From: Pontivivens nitratireducens
GTDB taxonomy: Bacteria; Pseudomonadota; Alphaproteobacteria; Rhodobacterales; Rhodobacteraceae
Direction: 5' to 3'
DNA length: 64,000 bases
Assembly (NCBI RefSeq): GCF_014235845.1
Contig: NZ_JACJUQ010000001.1
Coordinates: forward strand, 462,628 to 526,627
The position numbers and the translations under genes are program-made. Shown piece by piece: positions 55,040-63,617 of this stretch (its first letter is position 1; every line of letters begins with the position of its first letter). The notes under the pieces are model-generated. The model was not told the DNA's origin. It did no database searches and was given only the letters and a program-made list of their open reading frames with translations.

Positions 55040-56598
55040 CAAAGCTTCCCTGCAATGCGTTGTTCAAGGTCGTGACGCTTTATCTTGCCGGTGGTGCTGC
55101 GAGGAAGCTCTGCCTCGTCAACAAAATGGATTTCTTTCGGCAGCTTGTAGCGCGCTATCTGGGCAGCACAGCGTGCATGCAAGGCATCGGCTGTCAAACT
55201 GTCGTCCCGCCGCACCACGAAGGCGACAGGGACTTCGCCCCACCGCGGGTCCACTTTCCTAACCACTGCTGCTTCGGCGACCATCGGCTCGGCCATAAGT
55301 ACGCGCTCGATCTCGGCGGGATAGATGTTTTCGCCGCCGGATTTTATCAGATACTTGCTACGGTCGACAAATGAGAGCGTGCCGTTGGGATTGCGCGAGA
55401 AAACATCACCCATGTGGAACCAGCCGCCGCGAAAATCCTTCTGATTGGCATCGGGATTGTTCCAATAACCAGAGAACAGCGCGGGACTTCGGATCGCAAG
55501 TTCACCAGGTTCGCCATTGGGAACCTCGACATCGTCGGACCCCACGAGCCGGATGGAGCAGAACGAACTGCGCAGCTTGTCGAGCTTTTCAGGCACGACG
55601 CCAACCTCGATGATGCCGCGCGAGGCTGGGGCCAGACCGGTCTCCGTTGACCCGAAGCTGTTGAGATAGGGAGCGCCCAGAAGGCGGGTCACCGCCGCGA
55701 TCTGTTCGCGCGGCACCAGATCAGCCATCGCACCGGTCCACTTGACACCGGCGACAGACGCGCCAGATGCTTCCATTGCCGCGATAAACGGCGTGATCAT
55801 GCCCGGCATCAGGACCAGCCATCCGAGCCGCTCTCGAGATACGATTGAAGCGAGTTCAGCGCCGTCGAAGCCGGCGGTCAAAATCACCTTGCCGCCCTGT
55901 ATCAGCTTCATGAACACCGCGTCGACCGAGGCCATGTGAAAGAGCGGAGCCCAAGCGACAAAGGCGTCGGAGGCGGCAGTAGGTGTATCGGTCATCTGTA
56001 TCATTGCCCGCGCGATCTCGGCGCGTTGGCTGATGAGCGCACCTTTTGGCATGCCCGTTGTCCCGCTTGTATAGAGTATAACTACCCCGTCCTCAGAGTC
56101 GCAATCACCTTCAACCGGAACCTGCAGCGCCGCGTCGAGCGCTGCCTCGTAATCAGGACCAAACATCAGGCTTGGTGCGATATGATCACATCGCGCCGCA
56201 GCCCCCTGATGCAGCGGCGACGTAAACAGCAGTTTAGGACCTACCAGTTCCAAGCAATGGTGCAACTCATCATCCGAAAGCCGCCAATTCTGGCAGGCCG
56301 CGATCACGCCCATCTTGGCAGCTGCAATGAGGAGCTCTACATATTCAAAGCGATTTTCTGAAAGTATCGCAATTCGGTCGCCTCTGAGGACGCCGCGCCC
56401 TTTCAGATAATTGCAAAGCCTATCGGTACGCTGATCGAGTTCTGCGTAGGTTACTTGTATGTCGCCCGCCTGCAGAGAAACCCTATCTGGCCACGAGCGA
56501 GCGGTCTGCCTAAAGAGTGAACCAATTGTCAACCGAGAAGCCTCGCGCGCAAGCTCGAAGTCTCGGCGTACGTCCTCAGGAACACTACCCATATCCAT
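55039..56598 (-). CDS. Acyl-CoA synthetase (AMP-forming)
   Basis: A 519-residue member of the ANL superfamily. AMP-binding motifs are ILYTSGTTGMPKGA and the GSTETG region, then GGWFHMGDVFSR and GENIYPAEIERVL, and the C-terminal PRSTTGKIKRHDL with the catalytic Lys. It activates a carboxylate to an acyl-CoA with ATP. The substrate pocket cannot be read from the motifs; fatty, aryl-propenoic or other acids are possible. It lies between the TRAP binding protein and the crotonase, all on the minus strand, which suggests it acts on the imported compound. Confidence 0.9.
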   Translation of the reverse strand: MDMGSVPEDVRRDFELAREASRLTIGSLFRQTARSWPDRVSLQAGDIQVTYAELDQRTDRLCNYLKGRGVLRGDRIAILSENRFEYVELLIAAAKMGVIAACQNWRLSDDELHHCLELVGPKLLFTSPLHQGAAARCDHIAPSLMFGPDYEAALDAALQVPVEGDCDSEDGVVILYTSGTTGMPKGALISQRAEIARAMIQMTDTPTAASDAFVAWAPLFHMASVDAVFMKLIQGGKVILTAGFDGAELASIVSRERLGWLVLMPGMITPFIAAMEASGASVAGVKWTGAMADLVPREQIAAVTRLLGAPYLNSFGSTETGLAPASRGIIEVGVVPEKLDKLRSSFCSIRLVGSDDVEVPNGEPGELAIRSPALFSGYWNNPDANQKDFRGGWFHMGDVFSRNPNGTLSFVDRSKYLIKSGGENIYPAEIERVLMAEPMVAEAAVVRKVDPRWGEVPVAFVVRRDDSLTADALHARCAAQIARYKLPKEIHFVDEAELPRSTTGKIKRHDLEQRIAGKL

Positions 56599-56662
56599 TC
56601 AGGCTTCCCCCTATTAGATCAGAAGCAGAGGCTAACAAGAAAAGCCACACACGATGTTAGAC

Positions 56663-57769
56663 TCATTCCGCGCAGCTGCGAATCGCTTCAATGTCGGGGA
56701 AGTCAGCAATGTTGCGACCCATGGCGAACTCACCCTGCATCTCGCGCCATGCAGAATAGTCCTGCAGATATTCGAGTTGGGAAATCGCGACCTTTGCGAA
56801 GAGCGGATTCAAACATGCCTCGTCCACAAGAATGCGATTGGATAGGCTCTGCAGTTCCGCCATGTCCTCGCTATCCAAGCGGTGCACGGCAGTCCCCATT
56901 TCGTCGAATCTCGCGACTGCTTCAGTCGAACTCTTTTCGTAATGGCCAATAGACCACGATATCGTTGCTGCGGCGGCGGTCTCGAATATCAGCTTTGCAC
57001 GGTCAGACAGACTATTCCACGTATCGATGTTGATCATTACGCCGGTTGTCGAGGCAGGCTGATGCCAGCCCGGCGACATGTTGTGCTCCGTCACCTCAGC
57101 AAATCCCATACCCAAATCGGTGCTCGGCATAGAGAATTCTGCTGCGTCGATCACGTTGCGCTCCAGCGACTGATATACGTCGGAACCCGGCAGCATAACT
57201 TGGGCGGCATCGTATTCTCTCAAGATAGCGCCTTGAGGGCGGCCTGACATGCGTACCCGTTTGCCCTCGAGTTCGTCCAAGGATGCAATCGGAACCGTTG
57301 AGCGCAGTCCGGATTCGGTACCCAAAATGGCAAACGGTATATATTTTATATTATATTTACCGTAAACTTCGTCGTATAGTTCCGCCCCGCCCCAATTGTT
57401 GATCCATAGCAGATAGTCTTGGGTCGTGAACAACATCGGAAACGAGCCAATGAGCGAAAACGCCGTGTCAGTTCCGGCCCAGTATCCGGGCCAGTCGCCA
57501 GACGCCTGAATGGAGCCAGTCTGAACGGCATCGAAGACCTGCGTGGAGGGGACTAGGCTCTCGCCGGGGAAGAACTCGATCTGGACAGTTCCTTCACCCA
57601 GCCGGTTCACGAGATCGACAAAGTGATTGTCGGCATCGATTATGTTGATGCCGGGAGGCCAGGTCGATGTCATCTGGATGGTGACTTCTTCCTCCTGCGC
57701 GACCGCCGTCGTGGTGCCCAAAACAAGAATGACCAAACCGCCTGAAAGTGTGCTTGCAAGATTTCTCAT
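56663..57769 (-). CDS. dctP: TRAP transporter substrate-binding protein (DctP family)
   Basis: A 368-residue periplasmic binding protein. The signal peptide is about 24 residues (ending TTTAVA). The mature part begins EEEVTIQMTSTWPPGINIID and has VQIEFFPGESLVPSTQVFDAVQTG, typical of DctP, and LEGKRVRMSGRPQG, with Arg that usually anchors a ligand carboxylate. ATG at 57769 has AGGAACAAC ahead; the longer frame begins inside a dctM remnant. It is separated from the membrane subunits by a transposon relic. Confidence 0.9.
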   Translation of the reverse strand: MRNLASTLSGGLVILVLGTTTAVAQEEEVTIQMTSTWPPGINIIDADNHFVDLVNRLGEGTVQIEFFPGESLVPSTQVFDAVQTGSIQASGDWPGYWAGTDTAFSLIGSFPMLFTTQDYLLWINNWGGAELYDEVYGKYNIKYIPFAILGTESGLRSTVPIASLDELEGKRVRMSGRPQGAILREYDAAQVMLPGSDVYQSLERNVIDAAEFSMPSTDLGMGFAEVTEHNMSPGWHQPASTTGVMINIDTWNSLSDRAKLIFETAAAATISWSIGHYEKSSTEAVARFDEMGTAVHRLDSEDMAELQSLSNRILVDEACLNPLFAKVAISQLEYLQDYSAWREMQGEFAMGRNIADFPDIEAIRSCAE

Positions 57770-57818
57770 GTTGTTCCTTTTCCTCCCCCTCTTTTTCGAC
57801 TTAGCCGAGACTGGCGCG

Positions 57819-57884
57819 AGAGGATTTCTGTCGGCAGCCAAGCTATATCCTGCGAAAAGATTACGCAGAGGTCAGAGTCTAGTC
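57819..57884 (-). pseudogene. Vestigial tail of a second TRAP large-subunit (dctM) gene
   Basis: On the minus strand this stretch reads LCVIFSQDIAWLPTEIL, matching in frame and without gaps the last residues of the intact DctM below (LCIIFPQIITWLPTVIF). The two DNA segments align over about 60 bases with roughly 70 percent identity. The remnant ends at the relic of an IS1634-type element. So a diverged dctM once stood directly upstream of dctP. Confidence 0.6.
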
Positions 57885-58622
57885 AACCGAACTTCCACGC
57901 CTCCGAGCTACACAATGTATACGCGCATCACTAAGGTCCGCGACCGCCAAAACCTGCAATTGGTCGTGTCCTTCCGCAACGACCGCAGGCAGGTGCGCGT
58001 GCGCGTCATAGCCAATCTCGGGCGCTAGGACAGATTGAGCCCCGATAATTTCGGCCCGCTGATCAATGGGCTAACCGCGGGCTTGGGCGCAGCGAGAACA
58101 CCTCGGCGGAAATCATTAAGGAGGCAGGCTGGGTATATGGAAATGTCTTTGCGCTGCATGAACTCTGGTGTGAACTGGGTTACAGAAGGCGCTCAAGCCG
58201 TAGGGAAATTTGACGCCGAAGCGCTGATCCGCGCCATGGATGCGCTCATGGACAATGGCGAGGTGGTAGAGGATGCCTTGGCGCGCTAGATTCGCCCCTT
58301 GGTTGATCGCGATCTGGCTGTTGTCTTCTACGACCTGACCACAGTGCGCATCCACGGGGAGGGCATGGTTGAAGATGATATCCGGGCGTTCGGGATGAAC
58401 AAGGAACGGGGCGGTATCGCCCGTCAAGCTGTCCTGGGCATTGTGCAGACGGCGGATGGCCTGTCGCTCATGCACACAGTTAACCCCGGCAATGCCGCCA
58501 AGACCAAGACGCTTCAAGCCATGCTGGAGGCAGTTCTGAAGCGCTCCCCATTGATCGCGTCATCCCGGTGGCAGATCGCGGCCACTGAGCCTCGAAAGCA
58601 GCGCTCCTGAGGGGGGCCTGCT
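57885..58622 (+). mobile_element. IS1634-type transposase relic
   Basis: Three plus-strand fragments resemble parts of one IS1634/IS4-type transposase. The first is MYTRITKVRDRQNLQLVVSF and following to a TAG at 58026. The second ends FDAEALIRAMDALMDNGEVVE. The third has DLAVVFYDLTTVRIHGEG, then MNKERGGIARQAVLGIVQ. Stops, missing segments and no clear ends show it is dead. It lies between dctM and dctP and interrupts the TRAP gene cluster. Confidence 0.75.
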
Positions 58623-58722
58623 TGGGAAACCGGAAACTTTGGTCGAAACGATCGAAAAATAACTGCTTTCAATACGTTACACTACCCGCATCACATCTTC
58701 ATGAATAAATCGGGTTAGAACT

Positions 58723-60054
58723 TCACCGGTAGGATGAGAAGATCACTGTCGGCAGCCAAGTGATGATTTGCGGGAAAATTATGCAGAGAACAGAGCCGAT
58801 AATGATGAGAATGATGAACGGTATGACGCCGCGATAGATGTGGCCGAGCGTTACTCCGGGCGGAGCGACTCCTTCGAGATAGAACAGCGCGTAGCCGAAA
58901 GGCGGCGTCAGGAACGAGGTTTGTAGGACGATGGCGGTCATCATAACAAACCACAGGGGCTCGAAGCCGTTCGCGGTGGCTATGGGCAGAAAGATCGGTA
59001 GGCAGATGAGTACGATGCCAAGCCAGTCTAGGAACATTCCAAGGATGAAAACTATCAGCATCATGAGGAAGAAGACGCCCCATGGACCGAGCCCCAGTCC
59101 GTCCAAATAGCCGCTGACGATGCGGGTTCCGCCGATTGCCACGAAGACGCCGGTGAACGCCGTAGCGCCCACGATGACAAAGAGCACCATACTGGTCGTA
59201 CGCGCCGTCGCCGAAACGGCGTCCTGAAGCATCGACCAAGAGAATTTCCCATAGGCGATCACCATCAGGAAAGTAAGGAAGGCACCTACGGAAGCGGCTT
59301 CGGTGGTCGTCGCCCAGCCGGCGAAGATCGAACCCATCACGCCGATGACAAGCACAATCGGCGGAAAAGCCATCTTGATGACCAGCTTGAGGATCTCGGC
59401 GCGGTTTGTCTGTCCTAGCTCATCCTCGGAAACGGGCGGGCCGAGGTCGGGCCGGAAGAAGGTAAGGACACCGCAGTAGAGCGCATAGAGACCCGCAAGC
59501 AGCAGCCCCGGCCCCAGAGCGGCGGCGAAGAGCTGTCCGACGGATATTTGCGCGTAGCTGCCTAGAATGACGAGCATGATGCTCGGCGGAATAAGGATGC
59601 CCAAGCTACCGCCGGCCGCAATCACGCCTGTGCTCAGCTCCTTCTGATAGCCATATTTGACCATGGACGGCAGTGCCAGCACACCCATAACCGTCATGGA
59701 CGCGCCGATTACACCCGTCGTCGCGGCCAACACGACGGATATCGCGATCGTTGCGAATAGAAGACCGCCGCGCACACGTCCCAGCATCAACCGCAGCGCG
59801 TGGAACATGTTTTCCGTAACGCCGGAATCGCTCAGGAGCCGCGCCATTAGGATGAACATCGGCACCGCGATAAGTATGTAGTTGTCCATCTGGCTGTAGA
59901 TGCGGTTGATGATTATGCCGAACACCTGCGGACCTGGTCCGAGATAGGCGAAAATCAGCGCCAGCCCGCCGAGTACGAAGGCCAGCGGATGGCCCATTAA
60001 AAGGCCGACGAGAAGGCCGGCGAACATTAGGACGGTCAGGAGTTCGCCGCTCAT
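58723..60054 (-). CDS. dctM: TRAP transporter large permease subunit (DctM)
   Basis: A 443-residue membrane protein with about twelve spans. Family landmarks are LLVGLLMGHPLAFVLGGLA near the start, MARLLSDSGVTENMFHALRL, GGSLGILIPPSIMLVILGSY with the conserved PPS, and FLDWLGIVLICLPIFLPIA. It carries the Na+-driven translocation path. It overlaps the small subunit gene by four bases (ATGA). Its last residues are duplicated, in diverged form, ahead of dctP. Confidence 0.92.
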   Translation of the reverse strand: MSGELLTVLMFAGLLVGLLMGHPLAFVLGGLALIFAYLGPGPQVFGIIINRIYSQMDNYILIAVPMFILMARLLSDSGVTENMFHALRLMLGRVRGGLLFATIAISVVLAATTGVIGASMTVMGVLALPSMVKYGYQKELSTGVIAAGGSLGILIPPSIMLVILGSYAQISVGQLFAAALGPGLLLAGLYALYCGVLTFFRPDLGPPVSEDELGQTNRAEILKLVIKMAFPPIVLVIGVMGSIFAGWATTTEAASVGAFLTFLMVIAYGKFSWSMLQDAVSATARTTSMVLFVIVGATAFTGVFVAIGGTRIVSGYLDGLGLGPWGVFFLMMLIVFILGMFLDWLGIVLICLPIFLPIATANGFEPLWFVMMTAIVLQTSFLTPPFGYALFYLEGVAPPGVTLGHIYRGVIPFIILIIIGSVLCIIFPQIITWLPTVIFSSYR

Positions 60055-60554
60055 TTCACTACACCCGTACGCGCCGTTTCAATTAGACGGATAATGGTTG
60101 CGGTGCCCTGCAGGAGGAGAAGGACCGCGGTTATGGGAATGACCGTTTTTATATAGTAGACTGGTAAGGCGATAATGCCCCAGCTCGTCTCGCGTGTCGC
60201 CCAAGAGCGTGCGGCGAAGTCCCACCCATAGACTAGCAGTGCGATGACGAACGGAAAGAAGAAGACGATGAAGGACACAATGTCGAGCACCGCTTGGCCG
60301 CGCACCGACAGGCGGTCCTTGAAGATGTCGATCGAGACGTGCTCATTATACAAAAGAGCATAAGCGGCTGTGATCATGAAGTGCAGCGCAAATAGCTGCA
60401 CCGATAGGTCGAATGCCCACATCACCGGCGCGTTGAACAGCTTGCGGGCCATCACATCGTAAACCGTCACCATCATGATGAATATCATTACCCAGCCGAC
60501 CACGCGACCGACACATATGTTGAGACCATCGACTAGTCTGAGAAACAGCCCCAT
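60051..60554 (-). CDS. dctQ: TRAP transporter small permease subunit (DctQ)
   Basis: A 167-residue protein with four spans, the normal DctQ design. It starts LRLVDGLNICVGRVVGWVMI; the typical RKLFNAPVMWAFDLSVQLF follows, and the last span begins VYYIKTVIPITAVLLLLQ. It supports DctM in the inner membrane. It is the first gene of the TRAP cluster. Confidence 0.9.
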   Translation of the reverse strand: MGLFLRLVDGLNICVGRVVGWVMIFIMMVTVYDVMARKLFNAPVMWAFDLSVQLFALHFMITAAYALLYNEHVSIDIFKDRLSVRGQAVLDIVSFIVFFFPFVIALLVYGWDFAARSWATRETSWGIIALPVYYIKTVIPITAVLLLLQGTATIIRLIETARTGVVK

Positions 60555-61089
60555 AGAGATACTCCACGTGTGATCCGGCCCACAATGGAAGCTCCTGAGC
60601 CATCATGCATCTGCCCGCCAGCGACTTCGATTCAGTGAACTTAGCAGCTCAACATCCAACGCCAATCACCTATTCTAACAGTTATTCGAATGTCAAGCGG
60701 CCGGAGAGGCGCATCCAGGCAGGGCAGAGGTGGTCGCGAAAATTTGGATCAGTTGTTAAGGTGGATCGCCTGACGAGAGAGACGATCCGAAATGACAAAG
60801 AGAAAGCAGCATACGCCTGAGTTCAAGGCGAAGGTGGCGCTGGAAGCGCTGAAAGGCGAGGCGACCGTGTAGGAACTGGCGAGCCGGTTCAGCGTGCATC
60901 TATAACCGGCAGGTGTTTGCATGCAAACACCGAGAGGCGACGATGATCAATCAATGGAAACGTGCGCTGCTGGATGGCGCGTCCGGTGTCTGAAGTGGTC
61001 CCACATTACCATATCCATCAAAGGTAATTGTCCCTCCAGAGTCTCCGCTACCTGCCATCGCTCATCTCCGATCCCTGACTGTATCTTTC
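60555..61089. other. Intergenic region with an IS3 relic
   Basis: About 535 bases between dctQ and a small membrane protein gene. The first 170 bases should hold the TRAP promoter on the minus strand; no clear pair is visible. 60727-60993 is an IS3-type relic. 60994-61089 shows nothing recognisable. Confidence 0.5.
60727..60993 (+). mobile_element. IS3-family orfA relic with palindromic insertion
   Basis: From the ATG at 60792 it encodes TKRKQHTPEFKAKVALEALK and GEATV, then a stop at 60870, then ELASRFSVH. The expected continuation TMINQWKRALLDGAS is found only after an intervening stretch of about 38 bases (60901-60938). That stretch contains the perfect 20-base palindrome at 60912-60931 (arm GGTGTTTGCA). 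The orfA end and all of orfB are missing. It is inactive. Confidence 0.75.
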
Positions 61090-61380
61090 TCAAATTGGAA
61101 GGCCCTTGATTCCGAGGAAATAAAATATCCCTAAGGATTTCCAGAAAAACTCGTTAGCCAAAAACGCTATCATAATGATCGGCTTGACCAAATAAATGAA
61201 AACTGGCGAAAGCAGAAAGACTATAATAAGCGTGGGTAGGCCAGCTAGTTTATTTATTGCAGCCGTAGCCACGCCAATAAAAGCGAACGCAATAAATAGA
61301 GACGTCAATCCGAATAGGCTCGCCATCAAGGGATTTTTGTCGTAAAAATTCAAGAATCGGCTTTCCACGGATCTACCCAT
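61090..61380 (-). CDS. Hypothetical small membrane protein (96 aa)
   Basis: A 96-residue protein with three hydrophobic stretches (about 18-42, 46-68 and 70-92), starting MGRSVESRFLNFYDKNPLMA. No family is recognised. Its DNA is clearly more AT-rich than the core region, with many Ile, Phe and Leu codons ending in A or T, which suggests foreign origin. It is followed by a larger secreted-protein gene on the same strand. Confidence 0.5.
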   Translation of the reverse strand: MGRSVESRFLNFYDKNPLMASLFGLTSLFIAFAFIGVATAAINKLAGLPTLIIVFLLSPVFIYLVKPIIMIAFLANEFFWKSLGIFYFLGIKGLPI

Positions 61381-61432
61381 GATGCAAGCCCCTCAAAAAT
61401 CGCTTTACTGAACCCCTACCCTGTAAAAGTTA

Positions 61433-62503
61433 TCATCTACACCCCTCCCACTGTCCGGCATTAAGCAACGACGTGAGGTCTCTCACAAATCGTCCACTCC
61501 CCCAGTAGACTTGATCCGGAACCAGCGATTGTGAAGGGCTGGCCAACGGATGCGGAAAGCCGCTCGAAAATGTCAGCGCTCTAGCGCCAGAAATAAGACA
61601 AGCATCAACGGCATTTGAGCATTCGCTACTGCAGAAAGTCATCAGCGGAGGCAACCCAGGATCGTCGCGCACCCACTCCAAAATCGTCGCTTCAGATACG
61701 CTATACGAATCGGGTCCTTCGATGAATTCGAGCAAGCCGAGTTGAGCGAAGCGATTTTGCGGATTTGAAAGACCGGATAAGAACTGAGACAAATCATCTT
61801 CTGACATGCCTGTCCTAGGAACCGGAATTACTGTCGCTCCCTCAGCAACTTCGCTCCTCAGAACATAGTCGAGTATTGACAGGCTCCCGGCGCCAAGCTC
61901 TTCTTGGTGCTCGTAAATGAAGAGAGCGATCTCGAATCCAGGGCTTTGCGCAGCCAAGTTGTTCAGGGCCCGAAAACCGTGCCGAATTTCCCCGTGATAG
62001 AGAAGGATGTCCACAGCATCAAGGTCATACCCACGACCAACGGCTGGGGATATGTAGCTCCATAGTGCCTGAGCAAGCGGCGATGTTTCTGATGCCCGCT
62101 GCAACCAATCGCGCCCCGACAGGCCCACATCCTCGCGCAACAACGCGATACGCTCCCGTCGTTGTAAGCTCTGAGTGACTGCAACATGGGTGTGTTCTGT
62201 GCGAGCTATGCTAGCCAAAAGGATCTGTGCAGCGGTATTCTCCTGATTGGCCAGGCCCGACAACTGGCGCAGCGCCTTCAGATCATCCGAACCATCCAGC
62301 CAGAGCTGTACTGCGGCTTGGTACTCCGAAGCGTCCTCGCCCGGTACGGCCACATCTGCGTGGGCGACTGCCGGCACCACGAGCACGGCCACGAGCGCCG
62401 CCCGCGCAAATTGATTGCCAAGCACTTTGAGGGCACCAACGCAAATCGCACGGGCTTGAAGCAACAATTGCAAAGGGTGGGATTTCGTCACTGATTTCAG
62501 CAT
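61433..62503 (-). CDS. Hypothetical secreted protein (356 aa)
   Basis: A 356-residue protein from ATG at 62503. A hydrophobic segment (FARAALVAVLVVPAVAHA, about residues 33-50) looks like a signal peptide preceded by a long basic N-region, or a start further down. The mature part is helical, with several pairs resembling TPR/Sel1-like helices (SGLANQENTAAQILLASIA and LNNLAAQSPGFEIALFIYEH). Two cysteines (FCSSEC) and more near the end (CLIS, EGCR) may form disulfides. No domain is identified with confidence. It is encoded in the accessory zone beside IS elements. Confidence 0.55.
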   Translation of the reverse strand: MLKSVTKSHPLQLLLQARAICVGALKVLGNQFARAALVAVLVVPAVAHADVAVPGEDASEYQAAVQLWLDGSDDLKALRQLSGLANQENTAAQILLASIARTEHTHVAVTQSLQRRERIALLREDVGLSGRDWLQRASETSPLAQALWSYISPAVGRGYDLDAVDILLYHGEIRHGFRALNNLAAQSPGFEIALFIYEHQEELGAGSLSILDYVLRSEVAEGATVIPVPRTGMSEDDLSQFLSGLSNPQNRFAQLGLLEFIEGPDSYSVSEATILEWVRDDPGLPPLMTFCSSECSNAVDACLISGARALTFSSGFPHPLASPSQSLVPDQVYWGSGRFVRDLTSLLNAGQWEGCR

Positions 62504-62775
62504 ACCGGCTGCCCCTTCGCGCGAGCCACGCACCGCCTGACAGTGGCTGCTTTTGCGTCCCTCGCCATCCGATCAACTTGCAGCCTCGCTAGCATCCCGC
62601 AAATATTCCCTTCTCCACCCTCGGCTATTGCTCCACGTAAAGTATTGGGGGAAGGGGGAGTCAAGAAAATTGCTGCTACCTTTAGGAATTTACTAACCTT
62701 ACCACTCAACCTTTAGAATTCCCACCTTCGGCGTATCATTAGCGCGGCTCAGCTTTTGGGGTGCCGGGAGCCTAG

Positions 62776-63613
62776 GCTCAGGACTCATTGATCCACCATA
62801 TTACGGTTGCAGCAATGCATATTGCTGAGAAGAAGGTGTGCGCGCATCGGTCGTAGCGGGTCGCGATGCGGCGCCAGTCTTTGAGGCGACCGAACATACG
62901 TTCGACGAGGTTGCGTCGACGATAGGTGCGCTTGCAGTAGGGGGCTGGATGATTGCGCCCCTTGCGGGGTGGGATGCAGGGTTCGATGCCACGCGCCGTA
63001 ATTGCAGCCCTTAACGCATCACCGTCGTACCCCTTGTCCCGCCGATCAGGGTCCTGGCGGACGTAGGAAGCGCCGGGAGAATGGTCGCGGCACCTTTGTC
63101 GTCGCCAACTTGGCCTTCGGTGAGCAGCATGATGATGGGCCGCCCCACCTGATCGCACACGGCATGCAGCTTCGAGTTCAGGCCGCCTTTGGTTCTCCCG
63201 ATACGCCGGGGAAGCACCCCCCTTTTAGCAGGCTGGCGGCTGTCCGGTGTGCCTTCAGATGGGTCGCGTCGATCATCACCTCGTCCGGTTCGTCGCCTTG
63301 GGCAGCAAGGCCTGCGAAGATCCGGTCGAACACGCCCATTCGGCTCCACCGCACAAAGCGATTGTAGAGCGTCTTGTGTGGGCCGTAGTCGGCCGGTGCA
63401 TCGCCAGCGCACCCCATTGCGAATGACGAAAACGATGCCTGAGACAACCTTGCGATCATCGACCCTCGCAACGCCGTGCGACAAAGGAAAGAACGGTTCA
63501 ATCCGGCGCATCTGCGCCGCCGAAAGCCAAAACAAATCACTCATCACGACACCTCCATGCCGCCAGTGAGTCAGAGATCGTTCAAGCCCGCAATCATTTA
63601 ATGGGTCCTGAGC
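62776..63613 (-). mobile_element. IS5-family (IS427-like) insertion sequence, copy 2
   Basis: An 838-base element with the same termini and flanking CTAG (62772-62775 and 63614-63617) as copy 1. I see no base difference between the copies. The orientation is the same, so the 8.6 kb between them could be lost by recombination or could have been carried in as a composite unit. It is immediately followed by a third element. Confidence 0.88.
62778..63544 (-). pseudogene. IS5-family transposase, copy 2, with extra frameshifts
   Basis: It has the same frame breaks as copy 1: one missing base after NGVRWR, the expected A4G6 shift, and two extra Gs before KGYDGDALR. See copy 1 for motifs. Sharing both unexpected breaks means they existed before the element was duplicated. 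Confidence 0.75.
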
Positions 63614-63617
63614 CTAG

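Noticed and set aside
53327..63613. The IS-bracketed region as a functional composite transposon
   Set aside because: Possible in outline, but both transposases appear broken, the direct target repeats belong to each IS separately, and no outer target duplication links the two ends.
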